From an uncultured Ruminiclostridium sp. (GTDB taxonomy: Bacteria; Bacillota; Clostridia; Oscillospirales; Ruminococcaceae): DNA of 39,376 bases. The translations under genes and the position numbers were made by a program. The notes beneath the pieces are model-generated. The model saw only the letters and a list, made by a program, of their open reading frames with translations. It ran no database searches and was not told the origin of the DNA. The stretch lies in NCBI GenBank assembly GCA_944388385.1, contig CALXIO010000022.1, forward strand, positions 1-39,376. The letters are read 5' to 3'. Shown in pieces: positions 31,574-39,376 of this stretch (position 1 is its first letter; each line of letters opens with the position of its first letter).

Positions 31574-32320
31574 TTGAGCAAACCCCAGCATGAAAATAAG
31601 GTTGAATTCTGTGTTTACGGAGATTATGCTTTATTTTCAGATGTAATTACTAGGTCCGGCGGTGAAAAATTCAGCTACCCTATGCCCACCTATGAAGCTT
31701 TGAAAGGTATATTACATTCAATATACTGGAAGCCCACAATAGTATGGTATATTGATAAGGTTCGTGTAATGAATAAGATCAGTACCGAGCACAAGGGTAT
31801 TCTCAGACTTAAATATAAGAATAAGACTAAAGATTTATCTTATTATACTTACCTGCGTGATGTAAAATACCAGGTGCAGGCACATTTTGAATGGAACGAC
31901 AACCGACCGGAACTTTCAAACGACCGTAACGAAAACAAGCACCATAATATTGCTAAGAGAGCAATAGAAGCCGGCGGAAGAAGAGATATTTTCCTTGGAG
32001 TAAGGGAATGTTACGGCTATGTGGAGCCCTGTGTTTTTGGCGAAGGCGAGGGATACTATGATAACATTGAAGAAATTCAGTACGGTCTTATGCTTCATGG
32101 TATCACCTACCCCGATGAGGCTGTACTTGATGATGACAAGGGTTATCTTTCTGTACGCTTCTGGCAGCCTGTTATGAAAAATGGCATTATTGAATTTATC
32201 AGACCTGAGGAATGCGATTCAAAAAGGCATATCCGTAAAATGGATATCAAGTCCTTTGGAAAGGACAAGGGCAATTTCATAGGTTTAGAGGAGTTTAGAA
32301 AGGAGGGTGAAGATAATTGA
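31574..32320 (+). CDS. cas5c: Cas5c (Cas5d) crRNA-processing subunit
   Basis: In type I-C, which lacks Cas6, Cas5c cuts the pre-crRNA at the repeat hairpin and stays on the 5' handle. The family signature is seen near the N-terminus: VYGDYALFSDVITRSGGEKFSYP, here split as VYGDYALFSD and GGEKFSYPMPTYEALKGIL, then SIYWKPTIVW. Length is 248 residues from the TTG at 31574, which has AAAGGAG about 8 nt upstream. A longer open frame from 31454 has no RBS and overlaps cas3, and a GTG at 31565 lies in the RBS itself. It would also be the enzyme expected to process the solitary-repeat RNA. The stop overlaps the cas8c start. Confidence 0.93.
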   Translation: MSKPQHENKVEFCVYGDYALFSDVITRSGGEKFSYPMPTYEALKGILHSIYWKPTIVWYIDKVRVMNKISTEHKGILRLKYKNKTKDLSYYTYLRDVKYQVQAHFEWNDNRPELSNDRNENKHHNIAKRAIEAGGRRDIFLGVRECYGYVEPCVFGEGEGYYDNIEEIQYGLMLHGITYPDEAVLDDDKGYLSVRFWQPVMKNGIIEFIRPEECDSKRHIRKMDIKSFGKDKGNFIGLEEFRKEGEDN

Positions 32321-34179
32321 GCTGGACAAATGAGCTATATTCGGTTTATGAACGCTTTGCTGATAAGGACAATGAGATTCCCCTGCTTCCTCTTTCGCAT
32401 TCTACCCAGAATGCACAGATAGAAATTACCATTGATAAAGACGGAAATTTCAAAAGTGCCAGAGAAGTTGCCAAAGAGGACACTGTAACAGTAATACCTG
32501 TTACAGAGGATTCAGGAGGCAGAAGCAGCGGAATAGCTGCTCACCCTTTGGCGGATAAACTTATATACATAGCCGGAGATTACACTAAGTATATAGATCC
32601 GGAGCCTAAGAAAAAATACGGAGATTATCACAAGGCTTACCTTGAGCAGCTTAAAAGCTGGGATGAGTCATCATATACTCATCCTGCTGTTACAGCTGTC
32701 AGAAAATATGTTGAAAAGGGAAATGTGATAACAGACCTTGTTAATGCCCATGTAATGAAAACAGATGATACCGGCAAGCTTGATTCAACATTTAAAATAC
32801 AGCAGGTAGACCAAAGGGATTTCTTTATAAGGTTTAAGGTTTTAGGACTTGAAGAAGAAAAAACCTTTGCTGATGTATCATTAAGAGAATCCTATGATGG
32901 TTATTACCAGTCACTTATAAAGAGTGTCGGACTTTGTTATGGATCCGGAAAGGAATTGCCTTTGTCAACAAAGCATTCACAAAGAATAAGAAATGCCGGA
33001 GATAAAGGAAAGCTGATTTCAGCCAATGATGAGAGTGGATTTTCCTATCTGGGCAGATTTAATTCAAAGGAAGAGGCACTTTCTATAAGCTATGATTTTT
33101 CTCAGAAAATGCACAACGCTTTAAAATGGCTTATCCAAAAGCAGGGAACCGGTATTGACAGCATGGTGCTTCTTGCATGGGAAAGCAATCTTCAGCCCTT
33201 GCCTGAGCTTACCGCAAAAGGCATATCCTATGAGGATGAGGATTCAGATATGGATGAAGATGATGCTAACTATGATTCAACTGTAGAAGCCTTTAAGGAT
33301 AAGCTTCAGAAGTCCTTGTTCGGCAAAGGTGTAAAAATCGATCCGGATTCAAAGACAATGATTATGACAATAGATGCGGCGACCACCGGACGAGATTCTA
33401 TCACCATGTATGAGGAAATGCCCACCTCTGATTTTTATGAAAATCTTCAGAAATGGCATGAGGATTCCTCCTGGATGAGATTTAACGGAAAGAAGCTTAA
33501 GAATGAACAGAATTCATTTTCTTTCTATGAGATCGTTCAAAACGCATATGGCACTGAGAATACTTCGGTTGATAAAAAACTTCAGTGTTCTGCGTATTTA
33601 AGACTTTTGCCCTGCGTAATTTCTAACAAAAAAATACCCAACGATATAGTGCAGTCTTTATTCCATAAGGCTTGCAATCCTTTGGCGTATGATTCTAAGA
33701 AATACGGCTGGAGTAATGCGGTTGAAGTTGCGTGCGGCATGATTAAAAAACAAATTATTGAAAAGAAAGGAGAGTGCAGTATGGCACTTGACAAAACCTG
33801 TACCGAAAGAGATTATCTCTATGGTAGACTTATTGCTATTGCAGATATAGCAGAGGCCGGCACCTACAAAAAGGGAGAGAGTCGTACAACAAATGCCAGA
33901 CGTTTGTTTAATGCCTTTGCCAATCACCCTTACAGCACATGGGGAGTTATTATGCAGAGACTGGAACCCTATCTTAACAAAATGGATCCCGGCAAGAGAA
34001 TATGGTATGATAAGCTTATGCAGGAAGTTTATGATATGTTTTCAAAGGAAGATTTTGAAAACAATTCTGCATTAAAGCCTGTGTTTTTACTTGCGTATAA
34101 TTGTCAGGTTCGTGAATTATATGCTAAAAAGGAAGAAAAGGACAATTCGGATGTATCCGGAGAAAGTGAGGAAGAATAA
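32317..34179 (+). CDS. cas8c: Cas8c (Csd1) large Cascade subunit
   Basis: Large subunit of the I-C Cascade; reads the PAM and helps to open the DNA. The start MSWTNELYSVYERF and text such as NAQIEITIDKDGNF, HPLADKLIYIAGDY and AATTGRDSITMYEE follow the Csd1 family. The C-terminal part carries the helical small-subunit-like domain. Length is 620 residues. The start is a TTG overlapping the cas5c stop (TTGA), with AAAGGAGGG upstream. A second strong RBS and ATG inside the gene (33781) mark a separate Cas11c product in the same frame. Confidence 0.93.
   Translation: MSWTNELYSVYERFADKDNEIPLLPLSHSTQNAQIEITIDKDGNFKSAREVAKEDTVTVIPVTEDSGGRSSGIAAHPLADKLIYIAGDYTKYIDPEPKKKYGDYHKAYLEQLKSWDESSYTHPAVTAVRKYVEKGNVITDLVNAHVMKTDDTGKLDSTFKIQQVDQRDFFIRFKVLGLEEEKTFADVSLRESYDGYYQSLIKSVGLCYGSGKELPLSTKHSQRIRNAGDKGKLISANDESGFSYLGRFNSKEEALSISYDFSQKMHNALKWLIQKQGTGIDSMVLLAWESNLQPLPELTAKGISYEDEDSDMDEDDANYDSTVEAFKDKLQKSLFGKGVKIDPDSKTMIMTIDAATTGRDSITMYEEMPTSDFYENLQKWHEDSSWMRFNGKKLKNEQNSFSFYEIVQNAYGTENTSVDKKLQCSAYLRLLPCVISNKKIPNDIVQSLFHKACNPLAYDSKKYGWSNAVEVACGMIKKQIIEKKGECSMALDKTCTERDYLYGRLIAIADIAEAGTYKKGESRTTNARRLFNAFANHPYSTWGVIMQRLEPYLNKMDPGKRIWYDKLMQEVYDMFSKEDFENNSALKPVFLLAYNCQVRELYAKKEEKDNSDVSGESEEE
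33781..34179 (+). CDS. cas11c: Cas11c small subunit translated from inside cas8c
   Basis: In type I-C the small subunit is known to be made from an internal start within cas8c. Here AAAGGAG (33766-33772) lies 8 nt before an in-frame ATG at 33781, giving a 132-residue helical protein (MALDKTCTERDYLYGRL onward) identical to the Cas8c C-terminus. The RBS is better than the one many whole genes here have, and the size fits known Cas11c. Cas11c lines the Cascade belly and steadies the R-loop. It ends in an acidic DVSGESEEE tail. Confidence 0.85.
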   Translation: MALDKTCTERDYLYGRLIAIADIAEAGTYKKGESRTTNARRLFNAFANHPYSTWGVIMQRLEPYLNKMDPGKRIWYDKLMQEVYDMFSKEDFENNSALKPVFLLAYNCQVRELYAKKEEKDNSDVSGESEEE

Positions 34180-34181
34180 TT

Positions 34182-35054
34182 ATGGCAACTTTATCACAGA
34201 AGATTGATTTTGAAGTACTGTTTACAGTAGAGAATGCAAACTGCAACGGAGACCCTCTTAACGGAAATCGTCCCAGAGAGGATTATGACGGCTATGGTGA
34301 AATGTCTGATGTGTGTCTTAAGAGAAAGATTCGCAACAGACTTCAGGATGCAGGAGAGAAGATTTTTGTACAGTCCGATGACCGATGTGATGACGGATTT
34401 GACAGCCTTAAGGCAAGAGCTGACGGAAACGACGAACTGAAAAAGTTCTCAAAGGGCAAGAACACCAACAAGGATGAATTTTCAAAGGTAGCTTGTCAAT
34501 CCTGGATAGATGTTCGTGCATTTGGTCAGGTTTTTGCATTTAAAGGCGGCAAGGATAATGACGGTGTTTCCGTAGGAATAAGAGGCCCTGTTACTATAAG
34601 CCTTGCTAAGAGTGTTTCCCCCATTGACATTACAAGTATGCAGATAACAAAGAGCGTAAACAGTGAAAGCAAAAACGGCGAAAAGGGTTCAGATACAATG
34701 GGCACTAAGCACCGTGTTGATTTCGGCCTTTATGTAGCGAAGGGAAGTATCAACTGCCAGCTTGCAGAAAAGACAGGATTTTGCGATGAGGATGCCGAAA
34801 AAATAAAGGAAGCATTACTTACCTTATTTGAAAATGATTGCTCCTCTGCAAGACCTGACGGCAGCATGGAGGTTTGCCGTTTATACTGGTGGAAGCATGG
34901 ACAGAAACTCCCTAAGTATTCTTCTGCTAAGGTACACCGCAGTGTAAAGATAGAGCTTAAGAATCCTGATAAAAAGCCTGCATCATTTGATGATTATAAC
35001 ATCACAGTGGAAAAACTTGAAGGATTAGAGCCTGAAGTTTATGACCTTGTATGA
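34182..35054 (+). CDS. cas7c: Cas7c (Csd2) Cascade backbone subunit
   Basis: Backbone protein that coats the crRNA spacer, flipping out every sixth base. The Csd2/Cas7 signature VENANCNGDPLNGNRPRED is near the start, followed by LKRKIRNRLQ and later DVRAFGQVFAF and GIRGPVTI, then GTKHRVDFGLYVAKGSIN. Length is 290 residues, normal. Translation starts 2 nt after cas8c with GTGAGGAAG upstream. Its stop overlaps the cas4 ATG (ATGA). The 6-nt periodicity of this subunit is the reason why mismatches at positions 6 and 12 of the pseudo-spacer match are meaningful. Confidence 0.95.
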   Translation: MATLSQKIDFEVLFTVENANCNGDPLNGNRPREDYDGYGEMSDVCLKRKIRNRLQDAGEKIFVQSDDRCDDGFDSLKARADGNDELKKFSKGKNTNKDEFSKVACQSWIDVRAFGQVFAFKGGKDNDGVSVGIRGPVTISLAKSVSPIDITSMQITKSVNSESKNGEKGSDTMGTKHRVDFGLYVAKGSINCQLAEKTGFCDEDAEKIKEALLTLFENDCSSARPDGSMEVCRLYWWKHGQKLPKYSSAKVHRSVKIELKNPDKKPASFDDYNITVEKLEGLEPEVYDLV

Positions 35055-35710
35055 TATATTCTGAAGATGAACATCTTATGATTTCCGGCATTCAGCATTT
35101 TGTGTTTTGTCGTAGGCAGTGGGCACTTATTCACATAGAACAACAATGGGAAGAAAATCTGCTCACTGCCGATGGCAGAATAATACATGAAAATGTTCAT
35201 GACAGCGGGTTTCACGAAAAAAGAAAAGATATAATTTATACAAGGGGTATGGCAGTGGCATCACCTACATTAGGTGTGTCAGGTGAATGTGATCTGGTAG
35301 AATTTCATAAGTCCGATAAAGGAGTTCCTATATTCAGATATGGCGGCACATTTGATGTAATACCTGTTGAATATAAAAGAGGTAAGGCTAAAGAGGATGA
35401 ATCTGATATTATGCAGCTTACTGTTCAGGCCATGTGTCTTGAAGAGATGCTTTGTTGTGATATTCCCTATGGTTTTTTATATTATAACGAAACTCATCAC
35501 CGGGAAAAAATAATACTGGATGATGTAAAAAAGCAAAAAGCTGTAAAGATTTTACACGAGATGCATGATTTAAGGCAAAAAGGTTATACCCCGAAGGCAA
35601 AACGAACCAAATCCTGCAATGCTTGTTCTTTAAAGGAAATTTGCCTTCCTGCTCTTGAAAAATCTAAAAACGTTGCTGATTATATATCAAAGTATATGGA
35701 GGATTTTTAA
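35051..35710 (+). CDS. cas4: Cas4 RecB-like nuclease (adaptation)
   Basis: Helps Cas1-Cas2 pick and trim prespacers with a correct PAM. The single N-terminal cluster cysteine is C20 (HFVFCRRQW), and the C-terminal cysteines are in SCNACSLKEICLP. The RecB-type nuclease motifs are GECDLVEF and PVEYKRGK, then QLTVQAMCLEE. Length is 219 residues. It overlaps cas7c by 4 bp (ATGA). It is stand-alone here, not fused to Cas1. Confidence 0.94.
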   Translation: MIYSEDEHLMISGIQHFVFCRRQWALIHIEQQWEENLLTADGRIIHENVHDSGFHEKRKDIIYTRGMAVASPTLGVSGECDLVEFHKSDKGVPIFRYGGTFDVIPVEYKRGKAKEDESDIMQLTVQAMCLEEMLCCDIPYGFLYYNETHHREKIILDDVKKQKAVKILHEMHDLRQKGYTPKAKRTKSCNACSLKEICLPALEKSKNVADYISKYMEDF

Positions 35711-36745
35711 ATGAAAAAATTACTTAATACTCTGTATATAATACAACCAAACCGATATCTTTCTCTGGATGGTGAAAATGTTATCATAAACGATCAGCAT
35801 GAGGTCATAGGTCGTGTACCTTTACATAATCTTGATGGTATATATGGGTTTGGATGTAATGGGGTTAGTCCGGCTTTGATGGGAAAGTGTGCCTCCTGTT
35901 CAAAACCTATTGTGCTATTTGATAGAAATGGTAGATTTCTTTGTAGGTGTGAGGGTAAGGTTACCGGAAATGTTCTTTTGAGAAGAGAACAATATCGTGT
36001 TGCGGATGATTATGTAAGTTCCTTAGAAATAGCAAAGAATATGATAACCGGAAAAATATTCAACAGCAAATATGTTTTAAAAAGAGCATTGCGTGACCAT
36101 TCGGACAGACTTGACACAGAGAAATTTAAATCAAAAATAGAGCAACTGGATAATTCGTTGCTTATGTGTAAAACAATTCAATCTAAGCAGGAACTTCTCG
36201 GAGTTGAAGGGGAAGCAGCACAGATATATTTTTCTCTTATGGATGATATGATTTTACAGCAAAAGGATTTTTTTAAATTTTCATCAAGAAACAGACGCCC
36301 ACCTAAAGATGCAGTAAACGCCTTATTATCATTTACCTACTCTATATGTACTACTATGTGTGCAAATGCTTTAGAGGGAGTGGGGTTAGATCCCTATGTA
36401 GGATTTTTTCACACAGACAGACCCGGTCGTTGTTCGTTAGCTTTAGATTTAGTCGAAGAATTTCGTTCGGTGCTTTGTGATCGCTTTGTAATTTCTCTGA
36501 TAAACAGAAAAATGATAAATGAAAATCATTTCGAAATAAAAGAGAATGGAACTTATTTACTTACAGATGAAGGAAGAAAAATATTTTTTACCGCATGGCA
36601 AAATAAAAAGCAGGAAGTAATTACTCATCCCTATCTTGATGAAAAGGTACAGTGGGGTATGCTTCCTTATGTACAAGCTCTTTTATTAGCAAGACTTATA
36701 AGAGGGGATATTGATGGATATCCGGTATTTTTGTGGAGAAATTAA
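35711..36745 (+). CDS. cas1: Cas1 integrase (type I-C)
   Basis: Joins new spacers to the leader end of the array. Catalytic residues are visible as E166 (GVEGEAAQIYF), H234 (GFFHTDRPG) and the acidic D246/E249 pair in LALDLVEEFR. Family start MKKLLNTLYI with the SLDGENV beta-domain text is typical of the I-C branch. Length is 344 residues. The ATG follows the cas4 stop directly with GGAGG upstream in the cas4 end. No inactivating change is seen, so adaptation should work. Confidence 0.96.
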   Translation: MKKLLNTLYIIQPNRYLSLDGENVIINDQHEVIGRVPLHNLDGIYGFGCNGVSPALMGKCASCSKPIVLFDRNGRFLCRCEGKVTGNVLLRREQYRVADDYVSSLEIAKNMITGKIFNSKYVLKRALRDHSDRLDTEKFKSKIEQLDNSLLMCKTIQSKQELLGVEGEAAQIYFSLMDDMILQQKDFFKFSSRNRRPPKDAVNALLSFTYSICTTMCANALEGVGLDPYVGFFHTDRPGRCSLALDLVEEFRSVLCDRFVISLINRKMINENHFEIKENGTYLLTDEGRKIFFTAWQNKKQEVITHPYLDEKVQWGMLPYVQALLLARLIRGDIDGYPVFLWRN

Positions 36746-37036
36746 GTGTTTTTAATAATAACATACGATGTGAATGTTACTACTAAGGAAGGCAAAAGAC
36801 GATTGCAGAAGGTTGCAAAAGTCTGTGTTAATTATGGAGTCAGAGTCCAGAACTCTGTATTTGAATGTATAATGGATCCGGCTACTGAACTAATGGTAAG
36901 AAATAAACTTGTTTCAATAATTGATGAAAAAGTTGATAGCTTGCGATTTTATTATTTAGGAGATCATTATCAAAATAAAGTTAAACATATAGGAGCAAAT
37001 GTTTCGTTGAAACTGGATGATCCTATGATATTTTAG
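36746..37036 (+). CDS. cas2: Cas2 adaptation protein
   Basis: Structural partner of Cas1 in spacer integration. The ferredoxin-like fold begins MFLIITYDVN with the conserved aspartate D8, and the middle has VNYGVRVQNSVFEC. Length is 96 residues. The start is GTG directly after the cas1 TAA, with no good separate RBS, so it is likely coupled to cas1 translation. It is the last gene before the leader. Confidence 0.95.
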   Translation: MFLIITYDVNVTTKEGKRRLQKVAKVCVNYGVRVQNSVFECIMDPATELMVRNKLVSIIDEKVDSLRFYYLGDHYQNKVKHIGANVSLKLDDPMIF

Positions 37037-37066
37037 TTGTGAACATAAAGCTCTCATTATATTTGT

Positions 37067-37089
37067 AGAGCTTTCGCAGAAAGTTTTTT
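37067..37089 (+). terminator. possible terminator of the cas operon
   Basis: CTTTC (37071-37075) and GAAAG (37079-37083) give a short stem that extends outward with A-T and G-U pairs and is followed by six T. An alternative stem, AAAGCTCT (37047-37054) with AGAGCTTT (37067-37074), competes with it. Confidence 0.5.
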
Positions 37090-37112
37090 GCCATTTTTAA
37101 AAGAAATGGCAA
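37088..37112. repeat. perfect inverted repeat in the CRISPR leader
   Basis: TTGCCATTT (37088-37096), 7 nt, AAATGGCAA (37104-37112). It is a 9-bp stem about 96 bp before the first repeat; it could be a second terminator arm or a binding site for adaptation factors. Confidence 0.5.
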
Positions 37113-37149
37113 CGCAAAATCAACATTTACTTAATTCTTATTTTGAAAT

Positions 37150-37178
37150 TTGGAATTATAGTTTAATATTTGTATATT
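37150..37178 (+). promoter_or_regulatory. probable array promoter in the leader
   Basis: TTGGAA (37150-37155), 17 nt, TATATT (37173-37178). It would start the pre-crRNA near 37185, about 23 nt before the first repeat. Confidence 0.6.
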
Positions 37179-37207
37179 GTAACTATCGTAATTTGTTGAA
37201 TTTTGCT

Positions 37208-39376
37208 GTCGCACCCCTTGTGGGTGCGTGGATTGAAATATCATCGAAATAAGTCTGCAAGCAGTTTTCATGGGGTCGCACCCCTTGTGGGTGCGTGGAT
37301 TGAAATACTGTGAGTGCCGCTATGTGAGTATCCGATTATCGTCGCACCCCTTGTGGGTGCGTGGATTGAAATATCCCACAACGGGAAATCAAAGTTAAAA
37401 ACCTTGTCGCACCCCTTGTGGGTGCGTGGATTGAAATGTTCTCGTCGCAGACTATTAGTATTGGTGTCTTTTGTCGCACCCCTTGTGGGTGCGTGGATTG
37501 AAATCAGTGTGTTGTAAATGTTATCGATAATTTTACTTGGTCGCACCCCTTGTGGGTGCGTGGATTGAAATACCCATGTGACATTATCTCGTAAAAAAAT
37601 CGAGGGGTCGCACCCCTTGTGGGTGCGTGGATTGAAATATTTTGTAAATTACAAAAAGTTTTATAAAGCCACCAGTCGCACCCCTTGTGGGTGCGTGGAT
37701 TGAAATGCAAAAACCGTCGAAAAGCTCCAGATGTCAAACCGTCGCACCCCTTGTGGGTGCGTGGATTGAAATAGTCCGAGTACACTCGCTTTAAAGCGCA
37801 TTACTGTCGCACCCCTTGTGGGTGCGTGGATTGAAATATCTGAGACTGATTTTGAATCCTTTACTAGTAAGAGTCGCACCCCTTGTGGGTGCGTGGATTG
37901 AAATACTTTAGTGAGGATATGATATACACTTATTGTGATGTCGCACCCCTTGTGGGTGCGTGGATTGAAATAGTCGGAGTACGCTCGCTTTAAAGCGCAT
38001 TACTTTGTCGCACCCCTTGTGGGTGCGTGGATTGAAATACACCCATACCACATAGCACCTCATAGTAACTAAGGTCGCACCCCTTGTGGGTGCGTGGATT
38101 GAAATTACACATGGCTGGATATGTAATGTGTAGGTGTAAGTCGCACCCCTTGTGGGTGCGTGGATTGAAATACCCTCAACACCTACAATTAATAGTGTAT
38201 CTGTTAGTCGCACCCCTTGTGGGTGCGTGGATTGAAATAGATATGGTAAGGAGGATTTTATAATGGCAAATAGTCGCACCCCTTGTGGGTGCGTGGATTG
38301 AAATAAAACGTCTATCGATAATATAATTGATAGTTATGAGTCGCACCCCTTGTGGGTGCGTGGATTGAAATCAGTGCCTCCTTGAGTACTAGTACATCGT
38401 TTGTGTCGCACCCCTTGTGGGTGCGTGGATTGAAATAACGCATGGTACACACTTAACGGTGGTTTTGGCTCGTCGCACCCCTTGTGGGTGCGTGGATTGA
38501 AATTATCAACATTTACCGACTTACAACCCACAGAAAACGTCGCACCCCTTGTGGGTGCGTGGATTGAAATATATGTAAAATAAAATCTTTTCATGTTTTG
38601 TCCGTCGCACCCCTTGTGGGTGCGTGGATTGAAATCTGAAATCCTGCTCAAAATTGATGTTAGGGTATACGTCGCACCCCTTGTGGGTGCGTGGATTGAA
38701 ATTTTAATGCAGAGCTTGCACCGCAGGGTTTAATTTGCGTCGCACCCCTTGTGGGTGCGTGGATTGAAATTGCATACTTTGCTTGATACATATACAGCCA
38801 GTCGTCGCACCCCTTGTGGGTGCGTGGATTGAAATTCCCTAACGTCATTAGATAGTGACGGTTACACAGGTCGCACCCCTTGTGGGTGCGTGGATTGAAA
38901 TAATTATTAACAGAGCTAATTTTGCAGAGCCTAGTCGTCGCACCCCTTGTGGGTGCGTGGATTGAAATGCCGTCAATTATTGCTGTTGTCTCATCGTGGT
39001 AGTCGCACCCCTTGTGGGTGCGTGGATTGAAATTTACACCAGTGGACTTTTTTCTTCTGCCACTCGTAGTCGCACCCCTTGTGGGTGCGTGGATTGAAAT
39101 ATTTTGTTATCAAAAAACTTAAATCCTTTATTTAGGGTCGCACCCCTTGTGGGTGCGTGGATTGAAATTTTTGCCGCGTTTGGCTAAAATGAACGATATA
39201 GAGTCGCACCCCTTGTGGGTGCGTGGATTGAAATAAGAGGTGTTATATGGTTTTCGGGGTCAGTATCAAGTCGCACCCCTTGTGGGTGCGTGGATTGAAA
39301 TGCGACAAACTAAGCGTTGCTGATACAGGATTTATTGTCGCACCCCTTGTGGGTGCGTGGATTGAAATAAAAACTT
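37208..39376 (+). CRISPR. type I-C CRISPR array, at least 33 repeats (cut by window end)
   Basis: A 32-nt repeat beginning GTCGCACCCC and ending GTGGATTGAAAT, with a GCACCC/GGGTGC stem, occurs 33 times from 37208 to 39337. All copies read the same in this window. There are 32 full spacers of 33-36 nt and the first 8 nt of another. Orientation follows the cas genes: the leader is on the left and the 5' handle text ends each repeat. No degenerate last repeat is seen, because the array continues past the window. Spacers 9 and 12 are near duplicates. Confidence 0.99.

Larger units (their letters stand above)
37037..37207 (+). promoter_or_regulatory. CRISPR leader
   Basis: A/T-rich 171-bp stretch between cas2 and the first repeat, with no open frame. 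It includes the cas terminator region, an inverted repeat, and a promoter-like pair before the array. By position it should be the site of new spacer entry. Confidence 0.8.

Noticed and set aside
37170..37179. TTGTATATTG in the CRISPR leader resembles the pseudo-spacer start
   Set aside because: Only the first seven bases match, positions 8 and 10 differ, and the preceding bases are TAT rather than TTC.
37268..38848. Several minus-strand open frames with repeated NPRTHKGCD and SIHAPTRGA text
   Set aside because: They are translations of the CRISPR repeats and spacers; the repeated peptides are the repeat read in different frames. No RBS or family match.

Overview
The window looks like a chromosomal segment of a Gram-positive gut Clostridium-type bacterium (Oscillospiraceae/Ruminococcaceae-like). 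The reasons are short operons with strong AGGAGG-type ribosome binding sites, extended -10 promoters, a clostridial-type bifunctional Rel, a YerC/TrpR-like protein, and enzymes for plant mannan and galactoside breakdown. Species assignment is inference; no rRNA gene is present.

Layout. 1-2504: tRNA CCA-adding enzyme and an MreB-family actin. 2578-3219 (minus): LUD-domain protein, divergent from manA, a ROK glucokinase, ilvD and radC (3397-7706). 7896-12716: uvrB-uvrA. 12751-14989 (minus): a secreted GH26 mannanase lipoprotein followed by an aldose-1-epimerase-like protein. 15191-16951 (minus): three tandem paralogous membrane proteins with C-terminal zinc ribbons, the last one frameshifted. 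17112-21214: galE, Nudix hydrolase, hotdog thioesterase, GH36 alpha-galactosidase. 21311-28110: a tight stress/maintenance operon yerC - methyltransferase - hslO - recJ - rel - metallo-beta-lactamase-fold hydrolase. 28182-28601: a coiled-coil/zinc-ribbon protein. 29163-39376: a complete type I-C CRISPR-Cas locus (cas3-cas5c-cas8c[cas11c]-cas7c-cas4-cas1-cas2), a leader, and an array of at least 33 identical repeats that runs off the window end.

The most exciting object is in the 561-bp gap before cas3 (28602-29162). A consensus promoter (TTGACA-N17-TATAAT, 28668-28696) drives a short RNA containing one solitary, diverged copy of the I-C CRISPR repeat (28754-28784). A pseudo-spacer follows, then a UUCG-capped terminator. 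The first 16 nt of the pseudo-spacer match a site just downstream of a promoter facing cas3 (28962-28977). That site has a TTC PAM and differs only at positions 6 and 12, the positions a type I Cascade flips out and does not read. This is the expected architecture of a crRNA-like guide (CreR/CreA-like) that directs the I-C Cascade to repress its own cas operon, or a small toxin RNA placed there. A second, weaker TTC-flanked seed match lies just upstream of the same promoter.

How the genes work together: GH26 mannanase, GH36 alpha-galactosidase, ManA, glucokinase, GalE and the epimerase fit galacto(gluco)mannan use, spread over three transcription units. UvrA/UvrB, RadC and RecJ are DNA repair genes. 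Rel, Hsp33 and RecJ share one stress operon. The cas operon carries both interference (Cas3, Cas5c, Cas7c, Cas8c, Cas11c) and adaptation (Cas1, Cas2, Cas4) genes, and the perfect repeats suggest a maintained, functional array.
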